Below, one piece after another: positions 8,304 to 18,400 of a stretch of 38,053 nucleotides of DNA. Under the pieces are notes generated by a model. The model made no database searches. It worked only from the letters and a program-made list of their open reading frames with translations, and was not told where the DNA came from. Source of the DNA: Candidatus Methylumidiphilus alinenensis. Lineage in GTDB: Bacteria > Pseudomonadota > Gammaproteobacteria > Methylococcales > Methylococcaceae. Positions within the stretch are counted from its first letter, which is position 1, and every line of letters starts with the position of its first letter. Both the position numbers and the translations under genes were made by a program. The DNA is taken from assembly GCA_003242955.1 (NCBI GenBank), contig QJPH01000150.1, forward strand, positions 1-38,053. Reading direction: 5' to 3'.

Positions 8304-9749
8304 ATGAGCAACGTCCTAACTTTATTCCGTGATCTCAGCACTGACAGAGGCGATTTTCAGCAACGCGAAATCCTATGCGGGAAAGATAAGTATTGTTTGT
8401 ATGTTTATTCGCGCTTAGGTTCTTTAAACCTAGATTTTATCAATGAGGTTTCAATCGAAAACATAAACAATCATGATTATATTCTCAGCTCACTTAGAAA
8501 GAGTGGTGGTGGGTGGGTGGTTGACTCTGTCAATTATGACGAAGAATCGTTCAAAATAAGAATTTATATAATCTATGGACAAGGTTTCAGTGGGGGTGAT
8601 TCCCCAATAAAATGCTATTGCTTGCAGCCTGACACTGACACAATCCAACCCTGTGCTTTGAATGATAAGAATCCGTCATCTGGAATTCCAGTATTTGAGA
8701 GGATACTCCCCCAAGGTTCACACATCATTTTGCCCATCGACAAAGCCGCAGAAGATAGGTTTTTGCAATTCAGGAGTGATTGGTTAAATTGGTTTCCTAA
8801 TGATTTTGAATTGAACGTGTTGTCCTTGCTACGCCAACCCAGCATGAGCCTTAGGATTGAACGCCTAGAAAGACTGCTCGAAGGCAAGATGGTGGAATTA
8901 GGCGTTTTAGAGAAGGCCAAGATTCCAAGCGTTGAACCCGGTTCTGTGGAAAACTCTAGCCCGGCAATTGCCGTATCCGCTGATAAGGAAACCCCTAGTT
9001 TAATTGGCAAACTGAAACTTTTTATTCAAGCTGCCTATAAACCCTATCTATTAGGCTTCGCTGTTGCAGCCATTATCGTTGCTGTGTTGTTTAAGTTACA
9101 AATTCTTCCGCTCGTTTCAACAACTGCCGAAACTCGTTTTCTCATTTTAAAACGTCAGAATAAAACAGGACAAGCAACACCAGATAAAGTTCTATTAGCT
9201 GATTTACACAAAATTGTCGACCATAATAAGCCGATGCAAATTACAAATTTATGGAACAGTCATTTCAGTGGTGAGACGGGGGATGAAATCAATTTCTCTA
9301 CCAGTGTTTGCCAATCCGATCCAAAAGTTTGCTGGGGCTTAATCAAGCTGCCGCTTGTACTAATTTTGAAACAAGATAAAAACTTGTTAAAAAAAGATCA
9401 GGATAATAACTTGCAATCAATGCTTGAGAATGAAAAATTCTTTGACAGTTCAAACGACACAGAGGCTACCTTAAAAGCATACAATACTGCTTTATCTTCA
9501 ACAAATAAGGATCAACATTTTAATCTAACTACACCAGAGATGGGCTGTTATTTGTCTTTCCTGCTTTCTCAGCTTGAACCTACTCAAAATGGTATTACAA
9601 ATAAATTCAAAACTGATCTAAACACAATCGTTTGGACTTCTTGCCCAGAAACTCAAAAAGGGATGATTGACGAATATAAAATGCTAATGAACGGGATCAA
9701 AACGAGTATGCTGTCAAATAATCAACGGAAACACGACTACCGCCACTAA
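8304..9749 (+). CDS. Single-pass membrane protein of lower GC, unknown function
   Basis: The 481-residue product has a soluble N-terminal region of about 240 residues, one hydrophobic segment at about 248-266 (ending IIVAVLFKL), and a second soluble region of about 210 residues. No signal peptide is present, so the N-terminus is probably cytoplasmic and the C-terminus periplasmic. The gene is distinctly richer in A and T than the genes on both sides, suggesting separate acquisition or a fast-evolving slot in the operon. An AGGA ribosome-binding site lies in the 9-base gap after the GAP1-like gene. I do not recognise the family. Cysteines at 331 and 336 and again at 425 and 445 are present in the C-terminal part and might pair there. 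Confidence 0.8.
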   Translation: MSNVLTLFRDLSTDRGDFQQREILCGKDKYCLYVYSRLGSLNLDFINEVSIENINNHDYILSSLRKSGGGWVVDSVNYDEESFKIRIYIIYGQGFSGGDSPIKCYCLQPDTDTIQPCALNDKNPSSGIPVFERILPQGSHIILPIDKAAEDRFLQFRSDWLNWFPNDFELNVLSLLRQPSMSLRIERLERLLEGKMVELGVLEKAKIPSVEPGSVENSSPAIAVSADKETPSLIGKLKLFIQAAYKPYLLGFAVAAIIVAVLFKLQILPLVSTTAETRFLILKRQNKTGQATPDKVLLADLHKIVDHNKPMQITNLWNSHFSGETGDEINFSTSVCQSDPKVCWGLIKLPLVLILKQDKNLLKKDQDNNLQSMLENEKFFDSSNDTEATLKAYNTALSSTNKDQHFNLTTPEMGCYLSFLLSQLEPTQNGITNKFKTDLNTIVWTSCPETQKGMIDEYKMLMNGIKTSMLSNNQRKHDYRH

Positions 9750-9759
9750 TGGGAATTTT

Positions 9760-10887
9760 ATGGACACCGAATCTATCCACTTGCTTGCCTATCATGACAA
9801 CCAGCTGACGCCTTATCAATTGCCCGGCTTGGACGGGCCGGGGGGACAGTGCGAGGTGAGGCTGCGCAAACTTCCCGGCGCACGGCAGGTGCGGGTGGTG
9901 TTGCAAGCGGGCAATGCCACCCGGTTCCGCGCCGAGGTGGACTCCGATGAAGGCATGCCCGAAGTCACCTTCGCTATCCGGCGCGGCGCGGATTCCGGTT
10001 TTGCCATGGAATGCCTCGAAGGGGCGCCCGTCAAATACCTGCAAGACAATCCCGCGCACAAAAGAGACTACGAGATGCCGATAGTCTGGGAAGGCCCGCC
10101 GCAACACATCGACCTGGCAATCGTCATCGATGCCACGGCGCGGATTTTCCTGCGCGACGAGACGCAGCCTGACAAGCTGATACCTTCACAACTGTTGGCA
10201 AAGCAGAACCGGACACACTGGGAAGCCCATGTGGACAAACTGTGCGCCTTCGTCGAGTCCGTGCGGCGGTCCTGTGCGCATTGCCGCATCGCCGTGCTGG
10301 CATTTGGCGACCATGCCATGCCGGAAAATGTCACGGCGGAGGATTTGCACCCGGCTTATTTGCTCCATCCCAAGCCGGAACAGCGGTTTCTGCAAAACGT
10401 GGATGCCGCAGCGCTGAAAAGCCGCTTGCTGGCCATTCCGCCCAGTTCCGGCGGGGATTTTGTCGATGCGCTGGCGGATGCGCTGGCGGCTTGCGACGGG
10501 CTGTTTTGGAATCCTAGCCCCGGCGCACGCAAACTGGTGTTGATCAGCGGCGAGTCCCCCGGCCATTCCATCCTGCATCCCTTGAGCAAAGGCGATGTCT
10601 GTGTGCGCGAACATGACGTGGACACCCAAGCCCTGCGCCTGCATCGCAAAGGCGTGGCGCTGCTGAGCCTGTACCATGGGCAGCCTGACGACTACTTGGA
10701 CAGTCTGGTGGGAACCGAGGCGAAAGAACTGCAAGAGGCTGCGAAGGATCAGTATGCAAGGCTGGCCACGCTGCCGCAGTTTGCCATGGACGCCGGCTGT
10801 TTCGAGGGTGGCGCGGAAGCGGAATTATTACTCGGCCTGTCCGGTTTGCTTGGGCGTGGCGGTTGTTGTGGCGAATGGGTGGAGTGA
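9760..10887 (+). CDS. Cytosolic vWA-like protein with degenerate metal site
   Basis: This 375-residue protein has no signal peptide or membrane segment. A beta-rich N-terminal part (1-110) precedes a vWA-like fold starting at the strand IDLAIVID (117-124). The usual DxSxS metal-ion site reads DATAR at 124-128. A later LISGES replaces the usual LxTDG strand. It therefore probably kept the fold but lost normal divalent-metal binding. The C-terminus ends in a glycine/cysteine-rich tail (GRGGCCGEWVE). It sits 3 bases before the first secreted vWA gene and is the only cytosolic member of the five, so an adaptor role on the inner face of the membrane is plausible. The start is supported by GGGAA upstream. 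Confidence 0.7.
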   Translation: MDTESIHLLAYHDNQLTPYQLPGLDGPGGQCEVRLRKLPGARQVRVVLQAGNATRFRAEVDSDEGMPEVTFAIRRGADSGFAMECLEGAPVKYLQDNPAHKRDYEMPIVWEGPPQHIDLAIVIDATARIFLRDETQPDKLIPSQLLAKQNRTHWEAHVDKLCAFVESVRRSCAHCRIAVLAFGDHAMPENVTAEDLHPAYLLHPKPEQRFLQNVDAAALKSRLLAIPPSSGGDFVDALADALAACDGLFWNPSPGARKLVLISGESPGHSILHPLSKGDVCVREHDVDTQALRLHRKGVALLSLYHGQPDDYLDSLVGTEAKELQEAAKDQYARLATLPQFAMDAGCFEGGAEAELLLGLSGLLGRGGCCGEWVE

Positions 10888-10890
10888 AAC

Positions 10891-13020
10891 ATGAAGACTG
10901 TGGGATGGTTGATTTCGGTTTTGGCCCTGTGTTTACCCTGGCCCGTGGCCTGGGCAGACAATGCCCACGACGATGTAGTGGTGATTGTGGACACGTCCAC
11001 CAGTATGCATGACCCAGGCATGGACCCGGAACGTGCCTCGCTATTAGTCACCAAGCTGCTGGCGGACATCGTGCCGGGCGATTTGGCGGTGGTGCGTTTG
11101 TTGGACTTGTCAGGTGACAAAGCCTGGTTGCCTAGGAGTGAAACCGGCCAGACCATGCCTTGCTCGGAAGATACCAGCAAGACTTGCCAACGGGTAGAGC
11201 CTACTTCCGACTGGGACAAAGATGCCCGCGCCGGGCGCTTTGGGGTTTTGCCTCGCCCCAGCCGCGCCGATGCGGATTACAAACGAACGTTGGAAGGGCA
11301 TCTTGAGCAGAAGGCCAACAACAGCCAATTCAACTTGGCCTTTCAGGCTGCCTTGGGTGTTTTTGATCAACACCCCGGTTCGTCGCCGCGCAAAGTGATG
11401 TGGCTGTCAGACGGGAAAAGTGACAGTGTGCCTAAATTGCAAGAAGCCATAGCCGCAGTCAAAGCCAGCGGTGCCGGCATCGAGGCGATTGTGTTTGGCA
11501 ACGGGGAAGTTGACCTTCCCAAGCGGATGGGCGTGGACACGCTGAAAGTGACCAACCCCGCCGAGATGATGAAGGCATTTGCCAATGCCTTCCGTGACAT
11601 CGTCAAAGCCCCTTTTCGCATCGACAATCTGGTGTCCGCCCAGCCCCAGTTTGAGATGAAAAGCAATGTCCAAGAGGCTTGGGTCGTCGTCTATGGCGAT
11701 AACAGCCTAACCGGCGCGGATATCCAAGGACCTGGCGGCACGGTGAAGGCCGATTATGCCGCCGACCAATGGCCAACCGCCGGCGCTTACCGGGTGGCCT
11801 ATGTGCAACGGCCTGCCACGGGCGAATGGACGGTCAGGGTGCAGGGCGGCGGGCCGGCGGCGGCTTATGCGGTGATTCAACGCTCCGATTTGCTGCCGGT
11901 GCTGGTTTCCCCGGCCAAGGTCCTGGCTGGGGTTGAAGTGCCGTTGGTGGTGGAAATCCGTTCGGGTATAAATGGCGAAGCCATCGCCGATGCGGAATTG
12001 CTGAAAGATGCCCTAGTCACGGCGGAAATCGAAGGTGGCAAAGTCGATCTCGTTGACAATGGCACCTCCGGCGATGCCACGGCCAACGACGGCCGCTACA
12101 GCGGCATGGCGAAATTTTCCAAGTCCGGCGAAATCCCCGTGCGCCTGCATCTGAAAAGTGCCATCGCCGAAAGCGACCACGAGGCAAAAGTCAGCGTGGG
12201 TGGGCAATTCAACTACACTGGCGGACCTTTGCAAATTGACCTAGGAAGCTTGGGCGTGAATGCCGAAACTTGCCGTCCGCTGGTGTTCCGGGCCGACCAC
12301 CAAGGCGAGGTGGCGTTTGAACTGCAAAGCCTGAAATCCCCGCCCTCCGGGCATACCTTGGAGGTACGCCTGCCGACGGGCGTGTTGGCCGCCGATAGCG
12401 GCGCGGCATCCGCCAAACCACAAGACACCCTGAACGTCTGCCTGAAAACCGCAGCCCGCATCGCTTCTTCCCATGCCGACGGCGAGCCTTGGCTGGCCTT
12501 GCGTGTCCAAGGCAGCGACCGGCCGGAGCATCAAATCGTCCTCAAGCTGCGCTGGCAGGTGCAAGGCTTGTCGTTTTGGGCGTTGTGGGGCTGGCTGGTG
12601 GAACTGGTCTTGGCGGCTTTGGCGCTATTGTTCATCGCACTGGGGTTCATCCTGCCGCAGCGGTTTAGCGGGGCGCTCGCCGTCACTTTTGTGCCGGACC
12701 GCAACGAGTTGGACGAACAGTCGCCGCAGCCAGTGCTGCAATGGCGTGGCGTGGGCATCGGTTTTTACCGCCATGCGCGGGCTTATCTGCATCCGGATTT
12801 CCGGCTTTCTGGCAAGTCTCGCGGCGCATTGGCGGGTTTGTTTGCCGAACGCGGAGGCAACCGGGCTGCCCCCGGTGCGGGGTTTGGCCTGTTCCGTGAA
12901 ACCTTGCATGGCGATTGGGAACCGGTGCCACCCGAAGGTTGCCGCTGCCGGGCCGGCGACGTGTACCGGGTGGGTAGCCACGGGCCGTTTTTCCGCATCG
13001 CCGCCAGAGGCAGGGGATGA
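10891..13020 (+). CDS. Secreted, membrane-anchored vWA protein with Ig-like module and cytoplasmic tail
   Basis: The 709-residue protein starts with a Sec signal peptide (hydrophobic 5-20, likely cut after AWA at 22). A vWA domain follows with an intact metal site DTSTS at 34-38 and the strand WLSDGKSD near 171-178. Residues ~330-420 hold one Ig-like module with the loop VDNGTSGDATANDGRY. One transmembrane helix lies at about 563-587, then a 121-residue tail containing GFYRHARAYLHPDFRLS. The same tail type ends the two vWA paralogs at 15419 and 19218, so all three probably present this domain to the cytoplasm. Its stop overlaps the next start (ATGA), implying translational coupling. The vWA ectodomain would face the periplasm and bind a protein ligand through a metal ion. 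Confidence 0.85.
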   Translation: MKTVGWLISVLALCLPWPVAWADNAHDDVVVIVDTSTSMHDPGMDPERASLLVTKLLADIVPGDLAVVRLLDLSGDKAWLPRSETGQTMPCSEDTSKTCQRVEPTSDWDKDARAGRFGVLPRPSRADADYKRTLEGHLEQKANNSQFNLAFQAALGVFDQHPGSSPRKVMWLSDGKSDSVPKLQEAIAAVKASGAGIEAIVFGNGEVDLPKRMGVDTLKVTNPAEMMKAFANAFRDIVKAPFRIDNLVSAQPQFEMKSNVQEAWVVVYGDNSLTGADIQGPGGTVKADYAADQWPTAGAYRVAYVQRPATGEWTVRVQGGGPAAAYAVIQRSDLLPVLVSPAKVLAGVEVPLVVEIRSGINGEAIADAELLKDALVTAEIEGGKVDLVDNGTSGDATANDGRYSGMAKFSKSGEIPVRLHLKSAIAESDHEAKVSVGGQFNYTGGPLQIDLGSLGVNAETCRPLVFRADHQGEVAFELQSLKSPPSGHTLEVRLPTGVLAADSGAASAKPQDTLNVCLKTAARIASSHADGEPWLALRVQGSDRPEHQIVLKLRWQVQGLSFWALWGWLVELVLAALALLFIALGFILPQRFSGALAVTFVPDRNELDEQSPQPVLQWRGVGIGFYRHARAYLHPDFRLSGKSRGALAGLFAERGGNRAAPGAGFGLFRETLHGDWEPVPPEGCRCRAGDVYRVGSHGPFFRIAARGRG

Positions 13021-15422
13021 TGACTATGCTGAAATGGCTGTGCTGGCTGATGTTGGGTGTGTATGGATTTTGCGGTGTTGCGCAAGCCGATCCGCACAAC
13101 CATAACAAACATATTCGCGTGGTGTTGGACTTGTCCTTGTCGATGCGGCAGGATAAGGTCATTGACAAGCAAGGCAGAGTCATAGGTTACAAAGAGGGCA
13201 ACGACCCTGGCGGCATGGCGATTTTGTCCACCTTGTTGTTATACGACTTGGCCCATCTCGATATCGCATCCGGTGATAGTTTCAAAGTCATACCCTTTCA
13301 TAAGGCTTGGAATTGGTCCGACCCCGCACAAAAGCCAGATATCAAAAATGGCCCGATTATCGAGGCTCAAAAGGACAAATTAGGTGGGAGAGCCAGATTT
13401 GTCAGCGCCATCAAGGCACTGAAGTATGAAGCCGAATGCACACATTTTTATCCAGGGCTGGAAGCAGCCACCAAAGACTTGGAGGACAGTAAAAAGGACG
13501 GAGATACCCGAATCATTGTCTTGGTGACTGACGGGTTGCCGGACAATCCCTGTCATGGCACCAAGCCTACCCTCGACGCGGAAAAAAGATACATCGAACA
13601 AGACATTGTGCCTCGTATGATAAGCAAGGAGATCGGGCTGTATGTGCTGGCCTTTGGACCTAGCGTCAAGCCTGATTTCTTCAGACAAATGACGACTGTT
13701 ACGAATGGCGATTTAAAAATTGACCCAAATGGGGATAAACTGCTAGAAGAAATGCTCGAGCTATATGCTAAAAGCCTAGGGTATGAGAATGTCCCGCCTT
13801 ATCCGCTGCCAAAAACAGACTTGGAACTCACCCAAGGGGCAGGCCAAGGAGATGACACCGCCGTTGTCGTATTCAATCCCAAAACCTCGATTCCTGCGCA
13901 AATACCCACTATTAATAATTTCACCCCTGCACCCAATGCGCCCGTGCCTAGTCTGCACCATAACGCCTACCAAAGTGAGATAGCGCCTGTCGTCAAGAAG
14001 GTGGCGAACAGCCGCGACGGTGAACCCGGCGCGGCCTATACTTTGGGATGGGTGCAAAATCCTTGGCCGGGGATTTACAAGATTGACATCAGCCCCACCC
14101 GCGGCATGGTAGCGTTGCTGCGACCTCCAACAGCAAAAATTGAGTTTGTGAATTTGCCTGACACTAAGAAAACACCTCTTAATGTGGAAGTGATGGCAAG
14201 AAGCCCCTTGCCTTTGGGTTTTCTTGTCAGCAATCAAGGGGGTGGAAACCCGGGTAAAGAAATTACCATCCAATATAAACTAACTTCTGATGAGATTGGC
14301 AAAACAAATGATCGCACACTAAACGCCCAACCTTCAAGCACCATCCTTCCACCAACGCCAGGCGGAGTGGTGTTTACCCTGCCATCCGAGTTTCCCGAAA
14401 AACCAAACAATCCAGATAGAACCTATGACGGATTCATCGAAGGGGATGCATACAAGGGAAAACGCTTTTTGGCTAGGTTAAGCCATCCGGTTACAGTCTA
14501 TCCCTATTTATCAATCACTCCCAACCCGCTAAAAGGTATCGACGGACCTCTTGGCAAGGACGAAAAATCTGCATGCACCACATTTAAGCTAAAGGTGGAT
14601 GGACACCTGCCGGAGTTAAAGCCGGGAAAATCAAAATATAGCGTCACTGCACGCATTGACTATAAAAATATCGCTGCCATCGACCAGGAATTCTATGGTA
14701 CTAGGTTCAGTTTGGACAAAGACGACGTTGTTGATGACCGGCTGCAATTTGATAACCCGGCCAGTCCGTCTCATCCGACTCATGCTGTACAACTAGGGAA
14801 ATGGTTCACAGGACAGGATTTGTCAGCAACAGAGTTGACCAAAGAACACAAAGTTTGTGTCACCATCGGCAAACCCAAAACGGCAAACCCTTCTAACAAA
14901 CTCGATCTCAAAGTACATTTTAGGCTCAGGTATGCGCCTTACGAGGATGCAGATGTCATCGCCCCGTTTACATGGCAACTAACACTAGCCGATGTCCCCT
15001 CTCCCGGCCCCCCCAGCAAAACATTATTGTCTTTGCTGGCCTTGGCCTTGTTGGCCTTGTTGTGGCATTTGCGCGGCCAGCCCAAGCTGCCGCCCGACCT
15101 CGCTTTCGCGCTGGCCCCGGACGGCGCGGGCGCGAAGTTGGAGCCGCGACGCCTAGGCGAGGGTTCGCAATTGAGCCGGGTGTTGGGATTGGCAGTGGAG
15201 AAGCCCATCATTGCCGACAGCGGGGATGAGCCTTTGGCATGGGTGCGCCCTGTGGATGGCGAACTCTATCAATTGCGGATGGGCAAGGGTGTCAGCCTGA
15301 CGCGGCCCGACGGCCCTCCGCCAGTGCAAATCGGCGACTTGGTGACGGTTTCCGTGCATCATGTCTACACTTTGCGCAGGGGCAAGAAGGCGCATCGTGT
15401 GCGGCTGGAGTATCGCGCGTGA
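13017..15422 (+). CDS. Secreted, membrane-anchored vWA protein with a different tail
   Basis: The 801-residue protein has a signal peptide (hydrophobic 6-20, likely cleavage after AQA at 24). Its vWA domain has the metal site DLSLS at 38-42 and a second site strand IIVLVTDGLPD. A long beta-rich ectodomain, a transmembrane helix at about 668-685 and a 116-residue cytoplasmic tail follow. That tail does not share the PDFRLS pattern of the neighbouring vWA proteins and is instead beta-rich, ending in RVRLEYRA. Base composition changes inside the gene: roughly 13650-14950 is AT-richer, while the tail from about 15000 matches the GC-rich neighbours, suggesting a chimeric origin. Three in-frame ATGs occur at 13017, 13020 and 13026; the first overlaps the upstream stop. 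The following gene starts at the GTGA overlap. Confidence 0.85.
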   Translation: MMTMLKWLCWLMLGVYGFCGVAQADPHNHNKHIRVVLDLSLSMRQDKVIDKQGRVIGYKEGNDPGGMAILSTLLLYDLAHLDIASGDSFKVIPFHKAWNWSDPAQKPDIKNGPIIEAQKDKLGGRARFVSAIKALKYEAECTHFYPGLEAATKDLEDSKKDGDTRIIVLVTDGLPDNPCHGTKPTLDAEKRYIEQDIVPRMISKEIGLYVLAFGPSVKPDFFRQMTTVTNGDLKIDPNGDKLLEEMLELYAKSLGYENVPPYPLPKTDLELTQGAGQGDDTAVVVFNPKTSIPAQIPTINNFTPAPNAPVPSLHHNAYQSEIAPVVKKVANSRDGEPGAAYTLGWVQNPWPGIYKIDISPTRGMVALLRPPTAKIEFVNLPDTKKTPLNVEVMARSPLPLGFLVSNQGGGNPGKEITIQYKLTSDEIGKTNDRTLNAQPSSTILPPTPGGVVFTLPSEFPEKPNNPDRTYDGFIEGDAYKGKRFLARLSHPVTVYPYLSITPNPLKGIDGPLGKDEKSACTTFKLKVDGHLPELKPGKSKYSVTARIDYKNIAAIDQEFYGTRFSLDKDDVVDDRLQFDNPASPSHPTHAVQLGKWFTGQDLSATELTKEHKVCVTIGKPKTANPSNKLDLKVHFRLRYAPYEDADVIAPFTWQLTLADVPSPGPPSKTLLSLLALALLALLWHLRGQPKLPPDLAFALAPDGAGAKLEPRRLGEGSQLSRVLGLAVEKPIIADSGDEPLAWVRPVDGELYQLRMGKGVSLTRPDGPPPVQIGDLVTVSVHHVYTLRRGKKAHRVRLEYRA

Positions 15423-18400
15423 ATCTGCAATGGCGCGGACTCGGCACAGCCTTGTGGCTGGCCTTATCCTTAAGCCTCCCGCTTGCCGCCGTGGCGGCGG
15501 GCCGCCATGTCAGCATCATTGTCGATACCTCGGGTTCCATGGACCGCAACGACAAACCCCGCTATACCTTGCTGTTGTCGCAGATTCTCGCAGACCTGCT
15601 CGAACCGGGTGACAGCCTTACCGTGATTCGCCTGCCGCAAAGCGAAGGCAGTTGTGACGATGGTGAGAACCCGGCGCTGGCAGTGCCGTTAAATTCGACT
15701 GACCGCAATAGTTTCCAAGCCAAGTTGGACAGGCTGCTGTATTACGGCAACGAAAATTATTTTGCCGCCCCGGTTCACACCGCCCAAGCCGATTTGGAAC
15801 GGCACAAGGACAAGGCGCGATTGTTGTTGTTCATCGCCGACTCCGGGGGCTTGGACAAATGCGAAGTCAAGCTGACTGAAGACTTGAAAAAACTGCGTGA
15901 CCAAGGCGTGATGGTTGCCGCAATTAACATAGGGGGTGTGGGGGCGTTCGACAGCAACCCCGCGTTCACCTTTACCACCGGCGCAAGTGACTCCGAGGAA
16001 TTGACCAAGTCCGTCGCCTTGGTGTATCAAAAATTCATCGGTGCCAGGCAAGTGCAGACTGGCCGGGTTGGCAAAACCATCGAATTCGAGCTAGGCCCGC
16101 TGGTGAAAGACGCCTACCTCGTCGTGGTTGCGGATGGGCAAATGGAAGCCTTGGCGGGAGACGGGGGCAACCCGGAGGCTGCGGAAATCGATCTGGATCA
16201 TAAAGGCGGCGGCCATGCCCTCGGCTTGGACGGACGGCGGCGCGATTACCGCATTGTCCGCATCCACCATCCCGAAGCGGGAAAATGGCAGTTTCATGCG
16301 CCCGAGTTAAGGCAAAACGCTGGCTGGATGCTGCTGCAAGATTCGGCCATGGCGTTGCGCTTGGTGTCCCCTGCCAAAGCGGCGCAGGGTGTCAATACAC
16401 CCTTGGAAGTCGAATTGTACGACCAAGACACGGGCAAGCGCCTAAACACCCCGCCGGAAGGACTGCAAGCCAGCGTGGAGCTTGAGGGACAGAAACTGGC
16501 CCTGCGCGACGACGGCCAAGGCGGCGACCGGTTGGCCAATGACGGCGTGTACACCACGCTTGCCGATTTCAAACAGGTCGGGCCGCAACGCATTGGCCTG
16601 AATTTACAAAGCGCATTGCTGGACCGCCGCAGCCATGTGGACATGCTGGTTGAAAAAGTCGGTTGGATTTTACAGGCGGATGCCTTGGGCTCTGTCGAGG
16701 TGGATACCCCGGTCAGCCTGCATGCGCAAGCCCGCCCCACGCCCCCCGGTCAAACGTCGGTTTCCTTAGAGGCGGTGGAAGCTTTCTATGATGGCACGGT
16801 CTTGACGCGTTTGGGCGACGATGGCGGCAACGGTGACAAGCAAGCCGGCGACCATCGTTACACCGGCCTGTGGACACCGCAAAAGACCGGCGATTACAGC
16901 CTTGAACTGAGGCCCGTCGGCGGCGGTAGCACCCAGCCCATCACCGTGCCTGTGAAAGTCGTCCGCAGCCTTCGCTTCGGCGATGCCAACTTGGCTTTGC
17001 GCTTGCTGCCACCGGCTAAAAAACCCTTGCAAGGCGCAAAGGCCACGCTGGAAGTCGAATTGTATGACCAAGACACCGGCAAACATTTGGACAATCCGCC
17101 CGACGGCGGGTTGCAAGCCAGCTTGGATGCCGAAGGCCGCACCCTTACTTTGCGCGACGACGGTCAAGGCGGCGACCGGTTAGCCAATGACGGCGTGTTC
17201 GCCGTCACCACAAGCTTTGCGCGAGCGGGTATCCAGCAACTCCGCATGAACTTGAAAGGCAAGTTGCTGGATAGCCATAATGAGGCGGATGTCGAGGTCG
17301 AAGAAACCGGCTGGGCATTAAAGGCAGACCCGCCCGGAAGCGTCGAGGTGGAATCACCGGCAAGCCTAAGCGTCCGTGCGCAACCGAGCATTGCCGGCCT
17401 GACCCCCCCCCAATTACAGGCCGTCGAAGCCACGTTGGGTGGAAATGCCGAGGCCAGTTTGCGCGACGACGGTAAAAACGGCGACGCCAAGGCGGGCGAC
17501 CTGCGTTTCACCGGCCTGTGGACACCGCAAAAAACAGGCGATTACACCCTAGAATTCAAACCCTTAGGCGGCGGCAGCACCCAGCCCGTCACCGTACCTG
17601 TGAAAGTCGTCCGCAGCCTTCACTTTGGCGATGCCAAATTGGCTTTGCGCTTGGCATCTTCGGCTAAAGTCGCGCAAGGCGTGGACACGCCATTGGAAGT
17701 CGAACTGTATGACCAAGACACCGGCAAACATCTCGCCAACCCGCCAAAAGAAAGGCTGCAAGCTGGCGTGGAAGTCGAGGGCCAAAAGATCGAACTGCGC
17801 GACGACGGAAAAAACGCCGACCGCAAGCCAGGCGACGGCGTGTTCGCCGCCCTGGCCCGTTTTAGCCAGGCCGGTTCCCAGCGCATTAAAATGAATTTGC
17901 AGGGGAAACAGCTAGACCGCCAGAGCGAGGCGGAGATTGAGGTGGAAAAAGTCGGCTGGACTTTGCAAGCGGATGCCCCAAGCCGAGTCGAAATGGACAC
18001 CCCGGCAACCCTCGGCATCCAGGCACAGGCCAATCCCAGCGTGTTGTCCCCTGTCCCGTTGCAGGCCGTGGAGGTCTACGTCGATGGCAAGGTCCAGGCC
18101 AGCCTGCGCGACGACGGCAAGAACGGCGATGCCCAGGCCGGCGACAACCTCTACAGCGGCCAGTGGACACCGCAGGCCATCGGCGAACGCAACCTTGAAT
18201 TCCGGCCCGTCGGCGGCAGCCGCGCCCAGCCCGTTGCCGTCACGGTCAAAGTCGTCGGCAGCATCCGCTTTGGCGCACCCGTCCCGGTGAAATTGGGCCG
18301 CACCGGAAGCAACAGCCAACTGCAAGGCCGCCTGGAATTGGGCGCGGGCACGGTTGTCAAGGGCGAATTCACCCTGGATCTGAACAGTGCCTACCACGCC

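Noticed and set aside
15239-15418. Upstream ATG for the three-repeat vWA gene
   Set aside because: It would place 60 residues without a signal peptide before the export signal and overlap the previous gene by 184 bases. GTG at 15419 gives a normal signal peptide and a GTGA overlap.
16352-18283. Repeat units as an assembly artefact
   Set aside because: The units differ from each other at many positions and keep the reading frame, so they are real copies, although the near-identical 3' tracts of the two paralogs deserve long-read confirmation.
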